Shown one piece after another: positions 1 through 11,400 of a DNA stretch of 64,000 nt. The notes beneath the pieces are model-generated. The model had not been told where the DNA came from, did no database searches, and saw only the letters and a list, made by a program, of their open reading frames with translations. Origin of the DNA: Tribonema minus. Its lineage: Eukaryota; Sar; Xanthophyceae; Tribonematales; Tribonemataceae. Made by a program: the position numbers and the translations under genes. Location: assembly GCA_017506865.1 (NCBI GenBank), contig JAFCMP010000041.1, positions 248,001 through 312,000 on the forward strand. The letters are read 5' to 3'. How positions within the stretch are numbered: the stretch's first letter is position 1; each line of letters opens with the position of its first letter.

Positions 1-1249
1 ACACACTCAACAAATCAAAGGTCAAGTGCATGCAACTGTCGCATTGTCGATGTCAATGTGTTCTTAATGCCACATTCCTAGCGTCGAGTATCACAAGCAT
101 GACGCGGTGCGAGCAAGCAACTCCTCTACACTCTGCCAGTGCCATTAGCCAGTAGACGGTGTCATTGGCGACAACATGGCGGCAACAGGCAGGCAAAAAA
201 CAAAACCTCAACCAGCAGCTGGACCATGTAAGAAGTTTGCTTGTTTGTTGACATAAAGTGCCATATGGGGTTGCAGCGGCGGCGGCCGGCGCGCGCGCAT
301 GTGTGACGGTCCCCAGCAATGCACGCCGCCGCTTCTATAGGGCAGCTGTGCGCCAGGGCTTAAATGCGTGAGCCCTCCCCTGTAAATCTCCTCTCTAGAT
401 CCTATCTCAAGTTGATCCAACAAATAGTCAGCACACCACCTGTTACAAAACTATCACGCCCCTCCCTCAACCCCTGCCCCCGAGCTCCGCTCACAACGCC
501 CCCCCCCTGCGGAAACAAAATGCCCGCGTGTGCTGCACGCAGCGGTGCACAGTACCCACTAGCAGCTGCAGCAGCAGCACCCCCCTTGCGTCCTCATGCT
601 ATGTCTAAGGCAGCGTTGCCATGCTGAATGGTCATGCCGTTGCCACTATTACGCAATGGCCACAACACCCCTCACCCCCCCCCCTCCGCTGACACCTGCC
701 CCCAGCCCCCATGACATCATACTTGTGTTCGCGCCATTCTCTGTTGCTCCTTGCGTGCTTCTGGCCACTCTCCTCATGCCTCCGCCGCTTCCAGTCCGAC
801 CATGCTGGCGAACCGCTGCGCTCAGCATGCATCAGCGCTCGCCCGCCCCTGTTGATGTTTGGCTGTAGCTGATTGATTGTGCATCAGTCTCTGCCGCAAC
901 GTTGCAGCACTGTGAAAAGCACCCCCCCCCCCACTCCTGAAAACCCAGTGCTTAATAGCCCTGAGCGCGGACTGAGTAGTTGTTGAGCACTTGTTGGAGC
1001 ATGCGCTGCCGCCGCCGTGAGCACCGAGCCAATCTATGGCCAGCGCCTGTGCTGCTCCCCCTGGTACCTTGGGCGAGCTACACGTGGCACCCGTTGCGCC
1101 AGCTGCAAGCTGCGGCGGCACCACCTCTGATTGCGCCAGCAAGCAGCAGCAGCAGCCGGCGGCAGCAGCAGCAGCCGGCAGCAGCAGCTCTACCCGGCGG
1201 CGGCAGCGGCGGCGGCGGCAGCGGCAGCGCAGCAGCGGCAGCGGAGCCT
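1..1249. other. No gene recognised; GC-rich triplet tract
   Basis: I see no supported exon here. From about 1140 to 1249 the sequence is a dense run of CAG, GGC and GCA triplets, which lies just downstream of the SQD2 stop codon and is probably its 3' untranslated region. The long plus-strand reading frame across 980-2218 is the antisense shadow of SQD2. Confidence 0.5.
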
Positions 1250-2971
1250 CTAGTTGGTGGCGGCGGGCGGCGGCGGCGGCATGTCCATGAGCTCAGCCTT
1301 GATCTTGGGCCAGACGGCGGCGACGGCGCGCTGCACCGCGAGCACGACGCGGCGGCACTGCATCAGCACAAAGCGCCACTTGGTGCGCGTGCGCGGCAGG
1401 CCGAGGCCCGCGAACGCGCGCGTCTTGAAGTTCATGATGGCGCGCTTGTACTGCACGTTGCGCAGGTAGCTGGTCGCGGCCTCCCACGAGTGCTGCTCCG
1501 TCTCGGCGCGCCCCGCCGCGGCGACGCGCTGCCGCAGCGCCGCGTCCTCCAGCAGCGCGCGCGTGCGCTCCGCCCATGCCGCCGCGTCGCCGGGCGTGCA
1601 CAGGAACCCCGTGCGGCCGTCCTCAATGAGGTCCGGGATGCCGCCGGCGCGCGCCGCGACGACGGGCACGCCGCTCGCCATGGCCTCCAGCACCACAAAC
1701 CCGAGCGTCTCCGTGTCGCTGGGCATGAGGAAGACGTCCGCGCTCGCGAACGCCTGGCTGAGCGCTGTCCCCGTCATGGCGCCGGTGAACGTCACGCGCT
1801 CGCCGAAGCGCGCAAAGTGCTCCTTGAGGCCGTTGGCGTCGGGGCCCGCGCCGACGAACGCCATGCGCGTGTCCGGCAGCCGGTCCATGACGGTGGCGAT
1901 CTCGCGCAGCCGCTTCTCGCTGCCGAGGCGGCCGACGTAGATGAGCAGGGGGGCCTCGGGGCGCCCACCCGCGAGCCGCGCGCGCATCTCGGGGGACTTG
2001 AAGGAGGGGTTGAAGCGCTCCGTGTCGATGCCCTTGCGCCAGACGTCGACGCGCTCCACGCCCTGCGACTCCAGGACGTCCTTCATCTGGGGGGACGTGA
2101 CGAGCGTGAGGTCCGCGCGGTTGTGCACGAAGCGCAGCAGGAAGTAGGCCAGCTCCTCTATGCGAGGGAACCACTCCCAATAGGTCTTGGCGTACACCGG
2201 CAGGTGGGTGTGGTATGAGAACACCAGCGGCACCCTGAAGATGCGGGCGTACAGCAGCGCCGCGAAGTTGATGAAGCCCGGAGAGGTGACGTGCAGCACA
2301 TCCGGCTTGAGCTTCTCGATCACCGACCATCCCACGAGCTCCGTGTCGAACGTGAGCACGATGTGCTTGTACACGGGACACCGGAATCCCTTAGTGTTGG
2401 CTATAGGGTAGCCCAGAAAGGAGCTGGGGGCGTCCGGGCTGTCGTCCGTCGTCACTATGGCTGCCGAGTCGCCTGCCTTGTGGATATACTTGAGCATCTC
2501 TTTGAACCTGTTGGAATAGCCGCTGATGTGAGTGAAGGGGGTGGGCTCTATCATAAGGGCTATGCGCCGCGGGGGTGTGGCGCACAGGTCGGGGACGGCA
2601 TTGCTGTCGGTGGCCTCTATGAGCTGGTCAGCAGCAGCCTGCGTGCACAGCGATGCAGCCACATGACACCACGGACAGTCAAGGAATGGGCATACGCATG
2701 ATGATCTTGTGAAACAAAGAAGGCACGTACATGCCGTCGACAGGCTCAGACGTACCTGCAGTGATTCCATTCGCAGGCTGCTACATCGGCGTGCAGCACT
2801 TCTTGCAGGAAGCCCCTCCGTCCGGCCAGCAGCAGCCGCATGCAGCCTGGGCTTAGCAGATAGCATAGAGTGTACAGGCCGAGGCACGGTGAATGCCAGG
2901 GCACAGACAGAGCAGGCTGCCACCGCTGTCGTTGCAAGAGCCAGAAAGCGCGTAGCAGAAGGCCCGCGCAT
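1250..2971 (-). CDS. SQD2: UDP-sulfoquinovose:diacylglycerol sulfoquinovosyltransferase (SQD2), plastid-targeted
   Basis: This GT4-type glycosyltransferase makes the plastid sulfolipid SQDG from UDP-sulfoquinovose and diacylglycerol. The model is exons 2756-2971 and 1250-2638, giving 534 residues. The intron (2639-2755, GT-AG) is 39 codons long and has no stop, so an unspliced reading also stays open. Family signatures visible are HVTSPGFINF, SYHTHLPVYAKTYW, VGRLGSEKRL, MPSDTETLGFVVLEAMASG and VVAARAGGIPDLIEDG, which follow plant and cyanobacterial SQD2 closely. I chose the Met at 2971 because it opens a signal peptide ending CALA|FTVP, with Phe at the +1 position typical of complex red plastids. 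An in-frame Met lies upstream at 3139, but the stretch it adds is not signal-like. A proline run ends the protein. Confidence 0.9.
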   Translation of the reverse strand: MRGPSATRFLALATTAVAACSVCALAFTVPRPVHSMLSAKPRLHAAAAGRTEGLPARSAARRCSSLRMESLQVRLSLSTACTCLLCFTRSSCVCPFLDCPWCHVAASLCTQAAADQLIEATDSNAVPDLCATPPRRIALMIEPTPFTHISGYSNRFKEMLKYIHKAGDSAAIVTTDDSPDAPSSFLGYPIANTKGFRCPVYKHIVLTFDTELVGWSVIEKLKPDVLHVTSPGFINFAALLYARIFRVPLVFSYHTHLPVYAKTYWEWFPRIEELAYFLLRFVHNRADLTLVTSPQMKDVLESQGVERVDVWRKGIDTERFNPSFKSPEMRARLAGGRPEAPLLIYVGRLGSEKRLREIATVMDRLPDTRMAFVGAGPDANGLKEHFARFGERVTFTGAMTGTALSQAFASADVFLMPSDTETLGFVVLEAMASGVPVVAARAGGIPDLIEDGRTGFLCTPGDAAAWAERTRALLEDAALRQRVAAAGRAETEQHSWEAATSYLRNVQYKRAIMNFKTRAFAGLGLPRTRTKWRFVLMQCRRVVLAVQRAVAAVWPKIKAELMDMPPPPPAATN

Positions 2972-4758
2972 CCTTGCCGACCGCCGCCACCACTCTCTAA
3001 GCTTTTTGTGTTGATTGATTGCGCGCGAGTAGGAGAGACCCCCCGGCTCGGGGGTTCGACGAAAGAGAATCTGACATTCACAAAGGCGCGTGTGTGTGTG
3101 GCAGTAGTCTACCAGTAGAGCGTGGTAGATGGTGCTCATGAGGAGCTACACCATTGAGATGGGGATGAGCACTTAGCGTTGTTGTAGCAGAACTAATTTG
3201 TTTGGCGTTGGTTCGTGACAACAGGCATGTTGATGATCACCTGGGCATGGGCTCTCTGAAACTGTGCACAAACAAGACAACAAGTCTCTCTGTGCGTGGT
3301 GAGAGTTAAAGAGCTCCATTGTCAGCATGTTGTTTGCGGCCAACACAGACCAGTGCTTGCACTGCAAGGCAGCTGTGGAGCAACGACAACGTGCTTTTTG
3401 CACCATGCAACCTATAACAGTTATGACTGTGGTATTCTCCGCGCCAATGCTATGCAGAGCGCAACAGCAGCAAACAGCAGAGCAGAAAAGCTGCTTGACG
3501 GTTGCCAGTAAGATGCCCATACAGCGTGCCTCCCAGAAAGACGTCCAGCGTGAGCCCGGGTCCTCACGAAGCCGTGGCGATTATGTCGCAAACACGCAGT
3601 GCACAATTACTGGTGTGCATGTGAACACTTTGTTGCATTTTACTCTTCTCCAGACGTGCTGACAAGATCAATCTGCACGCCACATCAACTCTGCAAGAAC
3701 ATCTCGAAACGGCGAAGGCACAGGTTTTCGCAGCTCCCAGCGCCAGACCACAAGGCACAGCGTGATGTTCGATTCTGCCATGGCCTCTGAACAGCACGCC
3801 GCCGAAGCGTGTGACGCCGCGCGATGAGGATAGCGGGATGATGAACTGCCTAGGCGCGGGCGTTGGGCGCTCGCTGTCGCTGCACCATGGGGGTATACCA
3901 GGACAATGCAATCAGGTCGGACAAGCGCGCTCAGATATGTACTGCCCCTGCCATTGCGGGAAAACTTCAACTGCAACTTGATGTTCGATTTTCGACTATG
4001 GGAGCAGCTCGAGCTCACCTGCTGCTGCTCAGCATGGTCAACAAGCCGTCGCAGCAAGGGGGCGAAGGCGACGTTCGGCTCGTCAGACCAGCCGTGCATG
4101 CAAGCGACACAGCGGTGTCAATCACGAAGCTCTCTTTGTTAGACACCATCGCCCCTCCAATCTACACAAGGTATAAGCGCCGCCCTGTGAGTACTCTATA
4201 AGTGGCATCTGCGCAGCAATTGTGTGAGTGGACGAACGAAGACTGCTCTTTGTTTTTCATGCACGAAGTGCAAACCAGGGCGGGCCCAGTCGTAGTGTAC
4301 AGCTGCAGCGGATAGGTTATGCAGGATTACTGAGCACCATGCTACTTGTGCCGAGGCTTTGCAAATGTACATATATTATCCATCATGGGCATCTTGAAGA
4401 ATTCAAGTAAATAAGCGCCACCAGTCATCTTGATGGATTGCAGCAGGGGCTCAGCAGGTGGGATTGCGGCTTCTGTGTTTTGTACCTTATATGTTCCCAC
4501 TGCCCCTAAAAAGTCTCTGATTCATCTGTTTGCAGTTGCACCAGCTACCATTCCCCTCTTGCTGCATAGCAAAAATGAGGGGCAGGACCCCGAGACATTG
4601 AACGAATTGCTATTGCTGCGCCGTACATGAACTGAACACCCATGCCTCGAACGCTACAAGCTTGCACACTCAAGTCATTTTGACTGGTGGATACGGTGGT
4701 ATTGTTTGACTCGTGGCCAATTGCTGCAGCAGCGGCGACCACGGTCACTGGTGGAAGG
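2972..4758. other. Intergenic, no gene recognised
   Basis: Short overlapping reading frames occur on both strands but none has recognisable domains or convincing splice structure. The left end holds the SQD2 promoter and 5' leader. An upstream first exon of the BAHD gene may lie near the right end. Confidence 0.4.
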
Positions 4759-4820
4759 CACTTGCGGCTAACCATCCCTTGTCACCTAGAGTTCTACGAT
4801 CTTTTGATTCGTTTTCATAC
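4759..4820 (+). repeat. Dispersed ~62-bp repeat, copy A
   Basis: The core CACTTGCGGCTAACCATCCC continues for about 62 bases and recurs nearly unchanged, in the same orientation, at 16180-16243 inside a helicase intron. Here it lies just upstream of the BAHD gene. Flanks of the two copies do not match. Its nature is unknown. Confidence 0.75.
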
Positions 4821-4895
4821 CTAGATGGAGCTTGCCACAGTAGTTCACCGCAGAAAATCATCGAGCTGATCGACACCTATCCTACATCAAAGGCG

Positions 4896-7812
4896 ATGCC
4901 AGAATGTTTAAGTCGCGACAGGTGCTTAACGCTCGTGCGATATGCTTATGCTCTTCTGCTGTTGGGCTTGCAGGATAGCCTATTTCTGGCCGCTGGAACG
5001 AGCGGGTTGCCTGCATGACACAGATGCTCTATGCAGCTCACTGTCACGGCTGCTGCAACACTACCCATTGCTGGCCGGTCAGTTGAACCATCTGCCAGAC
5101 GGCCGATTAGAGGTGCTCACAGACCACCAGTCTGATATGGTGCCGCTGCGCACTGCTACCGTCGATCTGACGTATGCATCGCTGGCCACCACCAATTTTG
5201 ACCCAAACGACTTTCCAGATAAGCCATCATTCTTCCCCATGGGACTGCTGCCGACATCACGGCCAGACTTGGGGCTACACGAGTCCCGGACAGCACCGCT
5301 CTTTGCTGCACAGGCAAGTGCTGACTGAGTTGTCAGTGTGAAGGCCCGTAGGAGGTGAACTGTTTGTTTGGCACATGCATGCAGCACAAATGCGCCCAGC
5401 TGAGTTCAGCTGCACAACACCTCAGCGCATTGAATGTTCAGAAGCTGCACTACCCTCAACTCATGTTCTTCAAACATCTTCAACAGGTGACACAACTCAG
5501 CGACGGCGGCGCGGTGATGGCCCTCTGCATTCACCACCAGCTGTACGATGGCCGTTCCTCCTTCACCATTGCCGCCACGTGGGGCGCGCTGCACAGGCAC
5601 AAGGACGTGGTACCCAAGCCTCTGCATGACAGCGCACTGACCGATGGGATTGCAGGCACCACACCTGCTCCAGCTACGTGCGACGGTTATCGGCTGAGGG
5701 GCGCAGAGCTTGATGCAGGTACGATCTTAAGCCATTCTGCTTGATGAACCACTCTCACTGACCTGAACTAACCTGGAGGTATAATGCACCAGCATGCCTG
5801 CACATATGAAGGCGTTGCCCGTTTTTGTGCACCAATTCATCCCGATTGACGAAGGCGCTTGTGAAAAATGGCGGGTTGGCAATGTGTGACGCACATTCAT
5901 GGAGAAGCGTCGAGCCTGAGGCTGGCTTGACTCATCTTTCATGTCATCATATGATAGAAGTTGTGACTACGCGCTTGAGCACTGACAGTGCTGCAATTGC
6001 TGGTGCTTGAATGCCTACTGAATTGACGGCTGTGTCCACCAAATTTGTGTTGTGCGCTCAGGGACAGTCCTGAAAACGTGTAGAGACATGCAAGTGTGTG
6101 GAGCCATTCCTTGAATCACCATGTCATGCCATGCCCTTGACATTCCATGCGCGTAATGTCTGATTATGTAACGTGGAACAATGCTCTGCTGTGCCCTTTG
6201 CGGCCCTGCCCGCCGTTGCAGCCCCCCCCCCACCACAACACCCCCCAGAGTGGGAGGCGCGCCTGCTCACCTTCTCAAAAGCTGAACTCAGCTCCATAAA
6301 GTCTCTCGCTGCGGCAGCGCTCACTGATTCAACGCAGTGGATCAGCACGATGGATGCGTTGTCAGCATACATGTGGAGCGCAGTGATGCGCGCATCCCAC
6401 AGCGCAGGCGTTCTTCCCCCGGATTGTTACGCACCGGGGGCGGTGTCTCGCTACCGATTCACAGTGGACGTTCGCCGCCGTGTGGACCCACCGCTGCCCC
6501 TGCACTTTGCCGGCAACGCCGTTTTGATTGCCGCTGCAGAAGCGCCCATGGCACAGGTCAGTGAGCACTGCTGTGATGCTTGCATGGCCAGTGTACGCTG
6601 GTACGTGCTGAGGAGCGTGTGGCGTTGCTGCACATACATGCAACCATGTTTCGCTGCACATACATGCAACCATGTTTGGCGGACGTTAGTGCTATGATTT
6701 TGGCAAGAGGCAGCACATCGATACGTAGTTCTGAAACCAATGGTGCATATTATTGTACTACGATGATGCTCAAGTTCAACAAGTCGCCAGTGCTCAGCAC
6801 CCGCCGCAGGCAGCACTGACAGACACTGGCACGCATATATTGATGTCACCAGATTGTGGTCCTGAACAGCAGGGCCATCTTTGCGGCGCCGTTACTTGCA
6901 GTGATGCCGGCGCTTGCAAAGTCTATAGGTATTCATGACGCAGTACGTCTATGTTCCACAAAGTACAATCTGGGCTGCCGTTCTGGCGATCTAGGGTCTT
7001 GCACCCCTCACTTGTGTTTTGGCCATCTCCACTGTATCAGCCATGACTTTGCGGGGACTGCTTAATGGCGGCAGTCACTGCAAAGACGGGCGTGTACTAC
7101 GTACTATTCGTAATACAAGTGCCGGTGCTTCAGTCAGGTCCCCATCACCAGGTACTAAACCCTATACTCATAGACTTGTAATCACACATGAAGGCGCCGA
7201 AGGGAACGCCGGGCAGCCCTTGCGTTTCTCAGGCTTAATCCTATGCAGCAACCTAGTCTGCGCCCATGATTTTGTTCTGTCAGTTGTGTGTTTGCTGAGG
7301 CCCAATACTTGTCAGGCCGTGGATTGACTCGCGTGCCTGCCGCCACTGCTCATGCTATGACTATGCAATTTTCTCAGGTTCTGGATCCATCCCCTTCAGC
7401 TCTGGCAGCGACAGCCGCTGCCGTTCGAGCCGCCATAGAGGCAGTTGACGCCCAACAATGCGGCACGCAACTCGCTTGGCTCGCTGCCCAAACCGACAAG
7501 TCCCGCATCATTCAAACGGGCATGCTACCCACTCTCGACTCCTGGTCAGTCACATCATGGCATATGGATCATGCCTACTCTGTCGATTTTGGCCAGGGCT
7601 GCCCTGAGCGCCTGCGGCGGCCCCTCTCGCCGGGCCTGCAGCTGACGTTTGTGCTGCCGCCAGCACCAAGCATGAGCGGCGGCGTAGAGCTGCTAGTGGG
7701 GTTGAGCAAGGCTGTCTGGGATGCACTGGACGCTGATGCGTGCTTCAGTACGTCAGCTGCCGCTTGTGATGGGCGCGAATGCCAGGGCGACCAAAGCCGA
7801 CTACCCAATTGA
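4896..7812 (+). CDS. BAHD-family acyl-CoA-dependent acyltransferase
   Basis: BAHD enzymes transfer acyl groups from acyl-CoA to alcohols or amines in the cytosol; the substrate cannot be predicted here. The model is exons 4896-4921, 4974-5313, 5385-5718, 6249-6556 and 7378-7812, about 480 residues, close to the usual 430-480. All junctions keep phase. The second intron starts with GC (CAG|gcaagt), a GC-AG intron. The catalytic HXXXD motif is in HHQLYDGRSS, and the structural DFGWG motif appears as SVDFGQG near the C-terminus. The segment SSLSRLLQHYPLLAGQL matches the conserved BAHD N-terminal region. The Met at 4896 gives only about nine residues before the conserved AYFWPL strand, so a further 5' exon is likely and the start is uncertain. 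Confidence 0.75.
6627..6677 (+). repeat. 25-bp tandem repeat, two units
   Basis: The unit GCTGCACATACATGCAACCA plus five bases occurs at 6627-6651 and 6653-6677, inside the last intron of the BAHD gene. Confidence 0.85.
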
Positions 7813-8497
7813 AAGTGGAGACTGGAACCTGTGCTGAGTCGACTTATCACACAAGATGCCGCAAGGTCTGCCAGCCAGCTGTAGGCACATAAAGCATTCA
7901 GAGTACATTAGAACGGGTTCAGGATCTCAGGTTGCTTGCAAGGCACCAAGTTGCTTCTGAAAGCTTCTCGTAAGCTCTGGCAGCTGCTGTCACTTTTCCC
8001 TTGCTACTACCCTGTGTTTTGTAATGATCAGTTGTCTCTCTTTTTCGCACTGTGACTCTTCCACTTTCTACTTGAATGCATCATGTTGTGAAGTTCACTC
8101 CTGCCATAGCCACCTGAGCTTGCCCGAAAAGAGCTGGCACTGTGCACAGCGTATCATGGCATGGGTAGAAGAACTCTGGGTGTGATCTCTGGAAACGCTG
8201 ACCACCATCAATGGCCTCAAGTACTTCTTTTGTTCCTCTTTGCGGCATGTGGTTGACTATACCTGCGTGAGCAGCTTGTGCACATGGACTTGCATTGCCA
8301 TTGATCAAAGCAACGTCAGCTTCCAGGTGCGGGCGGCAGCACGGCTCATGAACTTTGCGGCGCACATGAACGTTTTTGCCTACGTAACACAAGTGTCCAA
8401 AACACAGTGCCATGTACAGTCATCATCAACAGAACCGCCAGTACAGACAGCACTTGATGCCAGTACCACATTCAGCACTAAAAACCCAATTTGCATT
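7813..8497. other. Convergent intergenic region
   Basis: This is the space between the 3' ends of the BAHD and SCYL1-like genes. I see no coding signal beyond antisense frames of the neighbour. Confidence 0.45.
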
Positions 8498-11400
8498 TCA
8501 GAAGTCATCCCAGCCATCCGCTATGTTTGTTTTGGCGGCTGACTCACTGAGCTTCATCACGCCTAACCGCTTCTTGGCGAAGGCAGGTTTTGCAGCCGCC
8601 GCTGCCGCAGTGCCTGCCCCTGCCGCCGCAGCCGCAGACTCCAAGCTACTGGAGGAGCCTCTGTGGGCTTCACTTTCACCTACGCGCAAACTGCTAGCGT
8701 CGCTGTGCCGTGACCCTGACATGCTGCCGCGTGCAGAGACTGCGCCGCCCAACTGCATATTCGAACCAGAGCCCCGGGACTGGGTGCCCAAGTGCATGCT
8801 CGACACAGGGCCCCGCGAAGCAGCACCAACCCCTGCGGGCATAGGCACAGCAGCTGCCGCAGCCGAGCCGAAGCCTGTCCCCGAACTGTAACTTGAAGTC
8901 TGGTGCGCAGGCGGCGCGCGCGCGGTGCGGGCGCCTCCACCAACCCCCAATGAAGTCCGTAAAAAATTGGGCCGAGGTGGTGAGCCGTGGTGAGGGTCAT
9001 TGTCCCCATCGCTCAGCGCATCGAGGCCGTCGTCCCAGCCGTCGCCTGCGTTCTCGTGCGCATCGGCCCAGTCGTCGTCGCCGTCGTCGCTCGCCAGGCC
9101 TGATGGCAAGGCGGTCCTCGCAACAGGTTTGATGCCCGCTGCTGCTGCTGCTGCTGGCGGCGGCACGGCGGCGGCGGCAGTGGCGGCAGACGCGCCGGGC
9201 GCCACTGTCGTGCTGTTCGCCAGCTTTTCGGACAAAATGTTTATGGCCCAGCTGCCCCATGTGTTGCTAGGAGCGGAGGCCGCAGAGCCGGACTCAGGAG
9301 AGTTAACATGGGTTGGGTTTGGTCCAGTGGGAGATAAGGATGTGACGCTGCCGACGTGCTCTGCGTTGGCTTTGAGGCGCAGCTCCTCCTCTTTCATCTT
9401 GAGAACCTCGGATACATCGCGCAGCTGCACCGGGGGCGGGCAAGAGTATGTGGACGTCAGCAAAGTACACAGCAGCTCTGCTCCGTGTACTCGAAACAGC
9501 GCATGTTGCACAGGCTCATGGCTGTTTTGAGGCTGCCCCTTCTGCGCACGTATGAGAGATGCAAACATGAGTGCGAACTACCTACCAGCAAAATTAACGA
9601 ACACAAGCACGTGCATTGCTTCACCGCAGCATGCAATGCCATGCAGAGCTTGACACACACAATCGCCGCTTCGCACCGCACGCGCTGCCCCACTCATCAC
9701 AATCCATACAAACCGCGATGTTCACGCACGGTAGCAATTGGCCATCGCGGAGCACACACGCCCCCCGTGTGCTGCCCTCACGGCGCCCCCCCTCAGACAA
9801 CATAGCAGCGCTCAGAAGCAACGACGCACCTTGGCCAAATAAAGCTCGACGCACGCGAACGCCGCCTCGCGCACCGCGTGCGACGCCTGGTCCACCAGGC
9901 ACGGCATCACCACCGGCAGCACGCGCGTGCACACGTCCATGGGCTCGCAGTACGCGGCGCACGCGGCGGTGGCGCGCAGCCCCGCGAGGCGCGCTGCGGG
10001 GAACGGATCGCGGATGCCGCGCGCGAACGCCGGCAGCAGCACCTTGTCTCGCACCGCGGGCTTGAGCTTGCCCGCGATCTTGCCGAGGAAGATGATAGTG
10101 TTGGTGCGGATGGAGTCCTCGGGGTCCCCCTGCAGGCGCGCCAGGTGGCGGATGAGCTTGTCGTTCATGTTCTTGTCCGAGAGCTTGTCGGTGAAGACGA
10201 CCATGGACTTGAGGGTGAGCTCGCGCAGCTGCGCGGCGGCGTCCGTGAACCCCGCGCACAGCGGGTCGAAGAGGCGCGCGTTGACCGTCGCGGCGTCGAG
10301 GCGCGGCGCGATCGCGTCCACCTTGCTCAGCAGCATGGCGCGCACGCCGCGGTCGTTCATGGTGAAGAGCGCCACCAGCAGCGGCTGCACGCGCGCCGAC
10401 AGCGCCGCGTCCGCCGCCTCCCTCTCAATGTCCAGCAGCGGGGGGAGCGCGGTGGCGACGACGGCGCGCGTCCCCCCCGCCCCCCCGCCGCCACCCGGCG
10501 CCGCCGCCGCCGCCGCCATGGCCATCTCGATGTCGCGCAGCAGCAGCGCGCTGAGCTTGTGGCGCAGCGCGTCGCGCGGGCACGCGGCGATGGCCGTGCC
10601 GCCGCGCAGGAACGTTCCCTTCTCCTCGGCGCTCGCCACGGACCAATCCTCGAGCTGCTGCAGGTGCTGCACGGCGGGGCGCTTGAGGAAGGCGCAGCGC
10701 AGGTACTGGGAGGGCGTGGGGCGTCGCTCTGGGCGCGCGTCCATCATCTTCTCCACGTACTTGCTGAGCGATGGCGGGGTGCCCTCGGGGTAGGCGACCT
10801 GGTTTGCGCACATCAGGGGTAGGTAGGTATAGGTGAGGGATTGCTCAGAGGCAAGGTTCAAGTGAAGAGGAGGAACGAAGACTGCCAGGCAGGCGTTGAT
10901 GAACATGGGGCCGTGCACATTGCAAGCTTCTTTTTCATTTTCGCTGAGCGAGCAGGTGGGCACTGAAGCAGGCTGCGGGTACGCAGCTGGTCCACATGAT
11001 CGCTGAGTGTTGGCAAAGGACATTCAAAACAGGCTGTCAGCGTGCTCACAGGGTAATGACCTGCAGGACTTGCTGAGCACTGCGCGCGGGAGGTGACCAC
11101 CAATGCGGGCTGAAGGGATGCATCGCTTGCGCAGGCGAGCTCAGAAGAGATGCAGCAATTAGCTGGAACTACAAGTCAGCTGCTCAACAACATCAAGGCA
11201 TCAATACAGGCCGCCCGTGAGTGCACACCCTCAACACGAATGAATGAGTGAATGCCATGTTTCTACGCAGATCTACATCAGCTTCAACTCCAGTCTCACG
11301 ACATCAGTGCTCACCTGCAATACCCTGCCGAGTGACCATATGTCCTGGATATGCAGCGGCAGGTTGGCCAGGGTGTGCATGGAGCCCTGTAACCGCTCCG

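Noticed and set aside
980-2218. 412-codon plus-strand reading frame
   Set aside because: It is antisense to the SQD2 coding exon, Arg/Ala-rich and without domains; GC-rich DNA yields long shadow frames.
4713-4895. BAHD coding start at 4713
   Set aside because: The codon there is GTG, not ATG, and the frame runs through the dispersed 62-base repeat; it is more likely upstream non-coding sequence or an unrelated open stretch.
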